A stretch of 64,000 bases of DNA from Pedobacter hartonius (GTDB lineage Bacteria; Bacteroidota; Bacteroidia; Sphingobacteriales; Sphingobacteriaceae), in assembly GCF_900107535.1 (NCBI RefSeq), contig NZ_FNRA01000001.1:124001-188000 (forward strand), written 5' to 3'. Both the position numbers and the translations under genes were made by a program. Shown here piece by piece: positions 44,548-52,340 of the stretch; the first letter of the stretch is position 1, and each line of letters opens with the position of its first letter. Below the pieces are notes generated by a model. It saw only the letters and a program-made list of their open reading frames with translations. It was not told the DNA's origin and did no database searches.

Positions 44548-45801
44548 TTATTCTACGATAGCCCTGAACATCAGTGCACCAACAGTGAGGTTAGTCCGGC
44601 TGTCGATCAGAATCGCAGATCCGTTGGCCTTATTCTCCGAATACAGGTCATAAGCCAGCTCATCAGCTGTTTTGATCACCACGCGGCCGATATCGTTCAG
44701 CTTAAATTCAAAAGCTTCTTCTTTTTCCAGCGTATTGATATTCACTTTGTACATAATCTCGCGGACCTTACATTTGGTCAGCTTACTGTTATGCTGTAAG
44801 AAATAGGTGATGGTATCGTCCATTGGTTTGTTATCCATCCAGCAAAGATCAGCCTCTATCAATTGAGAGCGCTGTGGCAAATAGGCAGAGTTCACCAGTA
44901 CATCGCCCCTGCTGATGTCTATATTGTCTTTAAGGTGCAATGTAACAGACATTCCTGCGGTCACCTCTTCCGGTGCCTTGTCAAAAACCTCTATTTTAGA
45001 GATCACGGAGCTACTGGCTGAAGGCAGCACTGTCACCTTATCATTTACCTTAAACGTTCCGCTCAGGATCCTCCCTGCATAACCTCTGTAGTCATGCAGT
45101 TCATCAGTCTGTGGCCTGATTACCCACTGTACAGGCATCCTCGCATAGTCTGATGTCTGGTTACCTGTTACTTCAACGGTTTCGAGGAAATCCAGCAGGC
45201 TCGTTCCTTTATACCATGGCATGTTCTCAGAAAGATGAACAATGTTATCTCCTTTTAAAGCACTTACCGGAATGAACGTAACATCATTCAGTTTCAGGTT
45301 AGCCGCCAGTAATGTTTTATATTTTTCAGTAATGTTATGGTATACTTCTTCGCTGTAGCCTTCCATATCCATCTTATTGATACAGATCACTACATGGCTT
45401 ACACCCAGTAAGGATACGAGGTAAGAATGACGGATAGTTTGCTCTACAACGCCATTCCGGGCATCAATCAATATGATAGCCAGATTTGCTGTTGAGGCAC
45501 CGGTAACCATATTACGGGTATACTGGATATGTCCGGGCGTATCAGCGATGATAAACTTGCGTTTCCCGGTCTGGAAATATTTATAGGCCACATCAATCGT
45601 GATTCCCTGTTCCCTCTCTGCCCGTAATCCGTCAGTCAGGATGGCAAGGTCAATAGAGCCGTCATCATTTTTGCGGTTAGAGTTTTGCAGCGCTTCCAGC
45701 TGATCCACCAGAATGGAGCCTGTGTCGTACAATAAACGGCCAATTAGGGTACTTTTCCCGTCGTCAACGCTTCCTGCGGTAAAAAATTTAAGTATGTTCA
45801 T
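44548..45801 (-). CDS. cysN: Sulfate adenylyltransferase subunit 1, GTPase (CysN)
   Basis: CysN is the GTPase that drives ATP-sulfurylase activity of CysD, turning sulfate and ATP to APS in the cytoplasm. The 417-residue protein has the translation-factor-type G domain: TAGSVDDGKSTLIGRL (residues 8-23), the REQGITIDVAY switch, DTPGHIQYTRNM and the CINKMDMEGY base-recognition block. Beta-barrel domains 2 and 3 follow. It ends near residue 417 with no C-terminal APS kinase, so PAPS is not made by this chain. The ATG overlaps the cysD stop by one base (TAATG), so translation is probably coupled. It is the last gene of the six-gene operon. Confidence 0.96.
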   Translation of the reverse strand: MNILKFFTAGSVDDGKSTLIGRLLYDTGSILVDQLEALQNSNRKNDDGSIDLAILTDGLRAEREQGITIDVAYKYFQTGKRKFIIADTPGHIQYTRNMVTGASTANLAIILIDARNGVVEQTIRHSYLVSLLGVSHVVICINKMDMEGYSEEVYHNITEKYKTLLAANLKLNDVTFIPVSALKGDNIVHLSENMPWYKGTSLLDFLETVEVTGNQTSDYARMPVQWVIRPQTDELHDYRGYAGRILSGTFKVNDKVTVLPSASSSVISKIEVFDKAPEEVTAGMSVTLHLKDNIDISRGDVLVNSAYLPQRSQLIEADLCWMDNKPMDDTITYFLQHNSKLTKCKVREIMYKVNINTLEKEEAFEFKLNDIGRVVIKTADELAYDLYSENKANGSAILIDSRTNLTVGALMFRAIVE

Positions 45802-46706
45802 TAAAAGTATCCTCCTTTTTTGCGGTCTTCCATTGCTGCTTCCGACACTTTATCGTCCAGGCGGGCCCCACGTTCACTTATTTTTGATGCGCTGATTTCT
45901 TCAATAATGTCATCAATCTGATCAGCTTCAGATTCAACAGCTGCGGTACAGCTCATATCCCCTACGGTACGGAACCTCACCATGCGGTTTGTCACCACAT
46001 CAGCATCGTCCATATTCAGAAATGGTGATGCCGCCATCAGTTGTCCGTTTCTTGTAATCGTATCCCTTTTATGGGCAAAGTAGATCGAAGGAAGATCCAT
46101 TTTTTCCCTGCGGATATAATTCCATACATCGAGTTCCGTCCAGTTACTGATCGGAAACACCCTTACGTTCTCTCCTTTGTGGATCCTTCCGTTATAGATG
46201 TTCCAGAGTTCAGGGCGCTGGCGTTTAGGGTCCCATTGTCCGAATTCGTCCCTTACCGAGAAAATCCGTTCTTTGGCCCTTGCTTTTTCTTCATCTCTTC
46301 TGGCACCACCGATGCAGGCATCAAAACCATGTTTGGCAATCGTATCCAGTAAAGTAACCGTCTGCAGGGAGTTCCTGCTGGCATTCTTTCCTTTTTGTTC
46401 GATCACCTTACCTTCGTTGATAGAATCCTGTACATAACCAACAATCAGCTTTTCACCTAAGCGCTCCACCATTTTATCCCGGTACGTAATTGTTTCCTCA
46501 AAGTTGTGACCGGTATCAATATGTACCAGCGGAAAAGGAAACTTACCCGGGCGGAAGGCCTTTTCAGCCAGTCTTACCAGGGTGATTGAATCTTTACCGC
46601 CAGAAAACAGCAGAGCCGGCTTTTCAAACTGCCCGGCTACCTCACGCAGAATATGAATTGCTTCTGCTTCTAATTCGTCTAAATAATCTAAGTTATATTT
46701 ACTCAT
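45801..46706 (-). CDS. cysD: Sulfate adenylyltransferase subunit 2 (CysD)
   Basis: The ATG at 46706 (MSKYNLDYLDELEAEAIHIL) is the family start. An in-frame ATG 87 bases upstream would overlap cysH and adds an unrelated tail. The protein is about 301 residues. It carries the PP-loop KPALLFSGGKDSITLVRLAE for ATP binding, IDTGHNFEETI, GGARRDEEKARAKERIFSVR and the conserved KGENVRVFPISNWTELDVWN. It forms ATP sulfurylase with CysN. It begins 10 bases after the cysH stop. Confidence 0.96.
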   Translation of the reverse strand: MSKYNLDYLDELEAEAIHILREVAGQFEKPALLFSGGKDSITLVRLAEKAFRPGKFPFPLVHIDTGHNFEETITYRDKMVERLGEKLIVGYVQDSINEGKVIEQKGKNASRNSLQTVTLLDTIAKHGFDACIGGARRDEEKARAKERIFSVRDEFGQWDPKRQRPELWNIYNGRIHKGENVRVFPISNWTELDVWNYIRREKMDLPSIYFAHKRDTITRNGQLMAASPFLNMDDADVVTNRMVRFRTVGDMSCTAAVESEADQIDDIIEEISASKISERGARLDDKVSEAAMEDRKKGGYF

Positions 46707-46716
46707 GTGCTTTACA

Positions 46717-47427
46717 TTATTGTGTGGCATGCAAACCACATTCTTTCTTCGATTGATCTTCCCACCACCAGCGGCCGGCCCTGAAATCCTCACCCGGCTG
46801 AACTGCCCTTGTGCAGGGAGCGCAGCCTATGCTCGGAAATCCACGATCATGAAGCGTATTGTATACAATATTATTCTTTTTTATATATGCTTTAACATCC
46901 TCTAAACTCCAGTCAAATATCGGGTGAAATTTAACCAGCTGGTTGCCCTCGTCCCATTCCAGGTTTGACATATCATGGCGGTTTAAGGACTGCTCTGCCC
47001 TGATGCCCGTTACCCACAATTTATTGCCGCTCAAAGCCCTTTTCAGGGGAACGATCTTACGGATATGACAGCATTCCTTCCTGTTTTCCACCGATTCATA
47101 GAAGCTGCTCGGCCCCTTTTCAGACACCATTTCTTCCAGCGCAGCTACGTCCGGGTAGTAAGCATGGATCGGCTTATTATAATTTTCCAGTGTCCTGTTC
47201 CAAACATAATAAGTTTCGGGAAATAAACGGCCGGTTTCAAGCGTAAAAACCCTCACAGGAATATCATTGGCAAATATCATATCAGTGATCACCTGATCTT
47301 CCCAGCCAAAGCTGGTAGAGAAAGTAATTTGTCCGGGAAATTTTTGCGCCAGGAAACCTATGGCCTCTACAGGTCCCATGTCCTTTATCTGCAGGGCTAT
47401 TTCTTCCAGGTATTCTTTCATTAGCAT
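46717..47427 (-). CDS. cysH: Adenylyl-sulfate (APS) reductase, CysH family
   Basis: The 236-residue enzyme reduces activated sulfate to sulfite with thioredoxin. The PP-loop-like region holds ITFSTSFGWEDQVITDMI. It has the double-cysteine block KECCHIRKI near residue 116 and the second pair GCAPCTR near residue 204, then the redox Cys in KKECGLHATQ at the C-terminus. The CC...CxxC set binds a 4Fe-4S cluster and marks the APS-using type; PAPS-only enzymes lack it. With no APS kinase in the operon, a direct APS route fits. It lies between the permease-fusion gene and cysD. Confidence 0.94.
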   Translation of the reverse strand: MLMKEYLEEIALQIKDMGPVEAIGFLAQKFPGQITFSTSFGWEDQVITDMIFANDIPVRVFTLETGRLFPETYYVWNRTLENYNKPIHAYYPDVAALEEMVSEKGPSSFYESVENRKECCHIRKIVPLKRALSGNKLWVTGIRAEQSLNRHDMSNLEWDEGNQLVKFHPIFDWSLEDVKAYIKKNNIVYNTLHDRGFPSIGCAPCTRAVQPGEDFRAGRWWWEDQSKKECGLHATQ

Positions 47428-47467
47428 GTATTTTTTCAGTGGTTATGAAACCATCAGACTATAATTG

Positions 47468-48973
47468 TTATATAACTTTTAAAATAAACAAGACGATGCT
47501 TCTCAGGCTCACCAGGATCACAATAATCCCTACAGATACCATAATGCTCTTCGCAGAGATCCGGTTAGAAACCTTCGCCGCTATCGGGGATGCCAGTGCA
47601 CTGCCGATCACCAGACCGGCTACCGCTTCCCAGTGTGCCGACTTTAACATCGTGACAAAGGTAAGTGAGCTCAGCAGGGCAATAAAAAAACGTGTAAGCT
47701 TTACCGTCCCCAGAGAGAACCTTGCATTTCTTCCGCCTGCGATCAGGCTGGACAACACAATTGAACCCCATCCGCCACCGCCTACAGCATCAATAAAACC
47801 ACCGCCCAAGCCTAAAAGTCCGATTCGTTTTATCTTACCGTCTTTATGTTTAGGCGCCTTATTAAATGCTTTCTTAAGGATTACCCAGCCCAGAATTAAG
47901 GTATAGAATGAAACAAAGGGTTTGGTATATGCACTGTAATGTTCCAGCGATGATAAAAGATAAGCACCGGAAACAGCACCTATAATTCCCGGAATAATCA
48001 GCAGTTTGAAAAGCTTCCAGTTGATATTGCCCATGCGGTAATGCATCCAGCCGGCGATGCCGCAGCTGAGCACTTCCGAAAGATGGACACCCATACTGGC
48101 CGAGGCCGGTGGAATTCCCATGGACAGGGAAAAAGCTGTAGACGTTACCCCGTAAGACATGCCTATCGCTCCGTCAACCATTGCAAAGACAAACCCTCCT
48201 GCAAGGAACCAGTAGAACATCGGGTTGATTTCCGCTACATAGGCCTGGAATTGCGGTTCCCTTTGCCAGAACACGACAATCAGGACAGTAATAGATAAAA
48301 TAATCGTGAGCCATAACAACCATCTGAATTTAGGAAATGTCTGTTTAACATACTCCGGCTGTATTGCTGCCTTTGGCTGAACATTTAACTCCTGTTCAAC
48401 CAGTACAGCGCTTACTTCATTCAACTTTTTAACTTTTGCGCTGAAATCTCCTTCTAAAGTATTACGGAATTGACTCATTTGCTGCAGTGTAATATCCAGC
48501 TCAGCCGGCAAAGCCTCACTGAACAGTTCTTTTAATCTTTTGGCAACCGTGGGTGATTTACCATTTGTAGAGATGGCGATCTTCAGATCCCCTTTCTTCA
48601 CAATTGAACCCAGATAAAAATCACAGAGATCAGGCTTATCCGCCACATTCACCAGTAACTTTAAGGCATGGGCATCACGCCTGATTTCTTCATTTAATAC
48701 ATTATTGTTGGTAGCAGCGATCACCAGATCTGCCTGAAGAAGATCCGGGGCTGCATAGCTCTTTTTGAATAACGTGATCTGACTTAATCCTGCAGCCATT
48801 TCAGCCACTTCATTACAGATCACTTCAGCAATTATCGTTACTTTTGCATCCTCACTCTGTGTGAGCACAGCCGTTAGCTTTTCCAGGCCTACAGGGCCTG
48901 CACCAATGATCACCGTATGCAACTGGTTAAGCTTTAAAAAAACAGGAAATAACTGGTTACCTTTTAATTCCAC
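47468..48973 (-). CDS. Precorrin-2 dehydrogenase fused to a TSUP permease
   Basis: Residues 1 to about 200 match the siroheme-synthase N-terminal part (Met8/CysG-N): GNQLFPVFLKLNQLHTVIIG, then GAGPVGLEKLTAVL for NAD binding, and SPTVAKRLKELFSEALPAEL for the dimerisation part. It would turn precorrin-2 into sirohydrochlorin and possibly insert iron. After a short helical linker, residues about 215-501 form a membrane domain with eight or so helices of the TSUP (TauE/SafE) type, including GGFVFAMVDGAIGMSYGVTS and GLGGGFIDAVGGGGWGSIVL. TSUP proteins move sulfite, sulfate or sulfonates. No other sulfate transporter is seen in the operon. The methyltransferase is the separate upstream gene. Confidence 0.9.
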   Translation of the reverse strand: MELKGNQLFPVFLKLNQLHTVIIGAGPVGLEKLTAVLTQSEDAKVTIIAEVICNEVAEMAAGLSQITLFKKSYAAPDLLQADLVIAATNNNVLNEEIRRDAHALKLLVNVADKPDLCDFYLGSIVKKGDLKIAISTNGKSPTVAKRLKELFSEALPAELDITLQQMSQFRNTLEGDFSAKVKKLNEVSAVLVEQELNVQPKAAIQPEYVKQTFPKFRWLLWLTIILSITVLIVVFWQREPQFQAYVAEINPMFYWFLAGGFVFAMVDGAIGMSYGVTSTAFSLSMGIPPASASMGVHLSEVLSCGIAGWMHYRMGNINWKLFKLLIIPGIIGAVSGAYLLSSLEHYSAYTKPFVSFYTLILGWVILKKAFNKAPKHKDGKIKRIGLLGLGGGFIDAVGGGGWGSIVLSSLIAGGRNARFSLGTVKLTRFFIALLSSLTFVTMLKSAHWEAVAGLVIGSALASPIAAKVSNRISAKSIMVSVGIIVILVSLRSIVLFILKVI

Positions 48974-48982
48974 GTTCCTAAA

Positions 48983-49774
48983 CTATAACTCTTCTTTAAT
49001 TGCCGCAAAAAAATCCCTGATCGGCTGAAACTGGGGATGCAGCGAAACTACTTCGCCAAATACCAGAATCGCCGGCGCACCGATCCCTTTTTCCTCCACT
49101 ACTTCTACAATCGTATCTACAATACCGATAGCCAGTTTTTCGTTGTCGGTAGAACCGCTCTGGATGACCGCTACAGGCAGTTTATTCTTATGTTCCTGCT
49201 GATAAAGTTTCACAATTTCCTTCAGCTTGTTTAAACCCATCAGCACCACAACGGTTGCTTTTGTGCGCACCGCCTCATAGAGGTCGTTTGAGATGGCTCC
49301 GGAAACCGTTGTGCCTGTCACTACCCAGAAGCTTTCACTTAAACCCCTGTGTGTAACAGGGATCTGCTGTAAGCCGGGTACTGAGATGGAACTCGATAAT
49401 CCGGGTACCACCTTTGCAGGAATACTATAGCTGGCAGCAAAATTCAGCTCCTCATAACCACGGCCGAATACAAATGGGTCGCCCCCTTTTAAACGCACAA
49501 CATGGCCATAGTTGAGGGCATAATCTACCATCAGTTTATTCATTGCATCCTGTGAATGTGAATGTTCGCCGGAACGTTTGCCCACATATACCTTTATGGC
49601 ATCTGCAGAAGCATAGTCTAGTATTTTCTCGTTCACCAGGGCATCGTATAAAATTACATCAGCATCTTTAAGCGCATTTGCGCCTTTCATGGTGATCAGT
49701 TCAGGATCACCCGGACCAGCGCCAACCAGCGTGATCAGGGGTTCCCTTATTTTTCTTTTAGCCGGCTGTATCAT
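48983..49774 (-). CDS. cobA: Uroporphyrinogen-III C-methyltransferase
   Basis: The 263-residue enzyme uses SAM to methylate uroporphyrinogen III twice and make precorrin-2, the first step to siroheme. It has the family start LVGAGPGDPELITMKGANAL near residue 16, DVILYDALVN, GKRSGEHSHSQDAMN, the VVRLKGGDPFVFGRGYEEL block, and VPGLSSSISVPGLQQIPVTH near residue 123. Its ATG overlaps the upstream sulfite reductase stop by four bases (ATGA), and the precorrin-2 dehydrogenase fusion begins 9 bases after its stop. The three genes together make and use siroheme. Confidence 0.96.
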   Translation of the reverse strand: MIQPAKRKIREPLITLVGAGPGDPELITMKGANALKDADVILYDALVNEKILDYASADAIKVYVGKRSGEHSHSQDAMNKLMVDYALNYGHVVRLKGGDPFVFGRGYEELNFAASYSIPAKVVPGLSSSISVPGLQQIPVTHRGLSESFWVVTGTTVSGAISNDLYEAVRTKATVVVLMGLNKLKEIVKLYQQEHKNKLPVAVIQSGSTDNEKLAIGIVDTIVEVVEEKGIGAPAILVFGEVVSLHPQFQPIRDFFAAIKEEL

Positions 49775-51864
49775 GAGTTGACCTCAACGCCCCTTTTCGC
49801 TTTCATTTGTTTATAGAACTCAGTTGCCTGGTTCAGATAAGTGATCGCAAAGTCTTCAGTAGGTTCATTTTTGTTGATCTTCAGTACAAAATCGCTAAAA
49901 CTTTCCGGCAATACAACTTCTCCGGTTTGAATAAAATGTGTATCAAATTCCCTGATGATACCGATTTGTGTACTGCTGTTTACGCCTTTATCCAGTAACA
50001 ATGCTTTCGCAGTGTTTACCTGTACACTGTAAGAATGATAGATGGCGTCAGACCATGCTCCTCTTTCGAAGGCCTCTCCGGCCCATTGCAGTTTCTCTTC
50101 ACCTTCCAGTAAAAGCGTAGCCACCAGGTCGATCACTACACCTGCACATTCCCCTACGCCAATAGCAGTTTCAAAAGTCTCTTCATGTCCCCAGTCCACA
50201 TATTCATGGTCCTGTAAAGTGCTCAGGTCAGCAATAGGTTTCAGCAACTGGTAGAAATAATCTTTTCCTTTTGCATCATAATACTGGTGGAAGCTTTCCT
50301 CCTCAGCAGAATTACCGGCGAAGTCATCAAGAATAGCACGTAACACAGCGGGAGCACGTTTGGTAGGTGCTTTAATCACACGCTCAGCCACCCTGCCTTC
50401 TCCGTTGCCTACTGTTCCTCCACCGATCATCACCTGTACCGCAGGAACAACTTTACCATTTGCTTTCACAGAACTGCCGTGAAAACCGAGATGCGCCAGT
50501 CCATGCTGTCCGCAGGAGTTCATACACCCGCTGATCTTGATCTTCAGATCTTTTTCATAGACCAGCTCCGGATATTCATCATGGATCACGTTCTCTAATA
50601 CTACAGCAAGTGACATGCTGTTGGAGATACCCAGGTTACAGGTATCCGTGCCCGGGCAGGTAGTGATATCTGCGACGCTATCGAATCCCGGAACGGCAAA
50701 ATTCAGCTCGTTCAGGTTATTGTAAAGTGGAAGCAGTGCTTCTTTTCTTACAAATTTCAATAACAATCCCTGATTCTGGGTGATACGGATCTCGTCTGCC
50801 GCATAAGGACGAATGGCTTCAACAAATATCCTGGCTTTATCAGTTTTGATATCACCTTTTGGTATTTTAATGTATACGCCATAAAAGCCGCTTTGCTTTT
50901 GCTCGAAAACGTTGGTATCCAGCCACTGCTGATAATGCTGTTCATCCGCAGGTTTGCCTTCTGTGCCGGCAACCGGTGCAGGGAAAGCAGGCAATGGAAC
51001 TGTACCTGTATCTATTTTAAATATTTTTGATTTATTGGCGATGACTTCCTCCGCAACCAGGCGGTTCACTTCTTCAAGGCCAAGTTTTTGCACCAGGTAT
51101 TTCATCCTTGCCTTATTTCTGTTGGTTCTTTCGCCATAACGGTCGAAAACACGCAGCACAGATTCTGTATAAGGAATGATCAGGTCTTCGTGGAGGAATT
51201 CATGGGTAACACTTGCAAGGAAGGGTTGTGCTCCCAGTCCGCCGGCAAACATTACTTTAAAACCGCGCTCGCCTGCTTCATTGATCTTTGGAATAAAACC
51301 AAGGTCATGGATATAACTGAACGCCGTATCCTTTTCAGTGGAGGAGAAGGAGATCTTGATCTTCCTGCCCATTTCCTGGCATATTGGATTACGCAAAAAG
51401 TATTTAAATACTGCCTGCGCATAAGGTGAAACATCAAATGGTTCATCAGGATTGATTCCCGAATCTGGAGAAGAAGTTACATTCCGCACGGTATTTCCGC
51501 AAGCTTCACGTAAGGTAATATCATCGCGTTCCAGTTCTGCCCACAGTTCAGGTGTACGGTCAAGACTCACATAGTGGATCTGGATGTCCTGCCTGGTAGT
51601 CAGGTGCAGGTTTCCGCTTCCGTACTCATCTGACACATCTGCGATACGCAATAACTGCTGGAAAGTAATCTTTCCAAACGGCAATTTGATACGCACCATC
51701 TGTACTCCGGGCTGACGCTGTCCGTAAACACCGCGTGCAAGCCTTAAACTTCGGAACTTTTCATCGTGAATTTTTCCTTCACGAAAAGCACGGATCTTTT
51801 GCTCAAGATCTATAATATCTTTTTCTACTATCGGATTTTCAAATTCCGTTCTAAAACTCTGCAT
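49771..51864 (-). CDS. Siroheme nitrite/sulfite reductase with HEPN-like C-terminus
   Basis: The 697-residue enzyme belongs to the ferredoxin-type nitrite/sulfite reductase family, usually about 550 residues. Two ferrite-reductase half-domains carry LARGVYGQRQPGVQMVRIKL and VYIKIPKGDIKT. The siroheme/4Fe-4S ligands lie in TTCPGTDTCNLG (near residue 403) and SGCMNSCGQHG (near residue 450). The extra tail of about 120 residues (AGEAFERGAWSDAIYHSYSV onward) resembles a HEPN helical domain. Encoded first in the sulfate operon, it most likely reduces sulfite to sulfide. Its electron donor is not encoded nearby. What the HEPN-like tail does is unknown. Confidence 0.92.
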   Translation of the reverse strand: MQSFRTEFENPIVEKDIIDLEQKIRAFREGKIHDEKFRSLRLARGVYGQRQPGVQMVRIKLPFGKITFQQLLRIADVSDEYGSGNLHLTTRQDIQIHYVSLDRTPELWAELERDDITLREACGNTVRNVTSSPDSGINPDEPFDVSPYAQAVFKYFLRNPICQEMGRKIKISFSSTEKDTAFSYIHDLGFIPKINEAGERGFKVMFAGGLGAQPFLASVTHEFLHEDLIIPYTESVLRVFDRYGERTNRNKARMKYLVQKLGLEEVNRLVAEEVIANKSKIFKIDTGTVPLPAFPAPVAGTEGKPADEQHYQQWLDTNVFEQKQSGFYGVYIKIPKGDIKTDKARIFVEAIRPYAADEIRITQNQGLLLKFVRKEALLPLYNNLNELNFAVPGFDSVADITTCPGTDTCNLGISNSMSLAVVLENVIHDEYPELVYEKDLKIKISGCMNSCGQHGLAHLGFHGSSVKANGKVVPAVQVMIGGGTVGNGEGRVAERVIKAPTKRAPAVLRAILDDFAGNSAEEESFHQYYDAKGKDYFYQLLKPIADLSTLQDHEYVDWGHEETFETAIGVGECAGVVIDLVATLLLEGEEKLQWAGEAFERGAWSDAIYHSYSVQVNTAKALLLDKGVNSSTQIGIIREFDTHFIQTGEVVLPESFSDFVLKINKNEPTEDFAITYLNQATEFYKQMKAKRGVEVNS

Positions 51865-51923
51865 TTCAATAAATCTTGGTTAGGAAATGTTTTGCTGAGA
51901 GATGTTGTAACGTCTCTATAGTT

Positions 51924-51931
51924 CAAATATA
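51924..51931 (-). promoter_or_regulatory. Candidate -7 element of the sulfate assimilation operon
   Basis: TATATTTG on the minus strand fits TAnnTTTG, 59 bases before the reductase ATG. CTATAG-type palindromes lie on both sides (51916-51921 and 51938-51945) and may be an operator. No TTG -33 element is evident, which suggests an activated promoter. Confidence 0.45.
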
Positions 51932-52086
51932 TACATTCTATATAGAAGTGGTCGTTATTAATGTAAAAAAATGACAAAATATACATCAATTTTTTTTGAT
52001 AAAAATGCTGAAAGTATGGGTTTCAGTATCCTGAGGGGTATTATTTAGACCAGTTCTTTATAAAACACCTGGTGGAGCAAGCTGAA

Positions 52087-52122
52087 TTAAAAAAAAGAAA
52101 AACCCGGATATCCATCCGGGTT
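52087..52122 (-). terminator. Terminator-like hairpin upstream of the sulfate operon
   Basis: AACCCGGAT pairs perfectly with ATCCGGGTT around a 4-base loop. On the minus strand it is followed by a T-rich run (52087-52100). No annotated minus-strand gene ends here, so it may close a small untranslated RNA or act as a leader attenuator for the sulfate operon. Confidence 0.6.
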
Positions 52123-52340
52123 GTCTCTTATATCAACTAAACCTTAACAAGGAAATACTAACCAAATATTTACTTTGCTACAAACATACCAGGCCAATAT
52201 GAAATCAATGTTAAGATTTGATGATCTGTACTGCAAATTCATGCGATTTAGTAAAGCAGCGGCCGCCGGTTTACTGATTTCCCTGCCCTGCTATTTATTT
52301 TTTATTTAAATTTCGCATCTTTTCATATTATCCTGAATCC

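Larger units (their letters stand above)
51865..52340. other. Intergenic region between the sulfate operon and the MutS-like gene
   Basis: This 476-base gap separates divergent genes. It holds the candidate operon promoter, an 8-base palindrome CTATATAG at 51938-51945, a shorter CTATAG at 51916-51921, and a terminator-like hairpin at 52101-52122. A chance-looking 36-codon frame at 52199-52309 was not accepted as a gene. Confidence 0.6.

Noticed and set aside
52199..52309. 36-codon plus-strand frame starting MKSMLRFDDL
   Set aside because: It has low-complexity codon use, no ribosome-binding-like sequence and no recognisable family, and it sits in a regulatory gap. It is likely chance.
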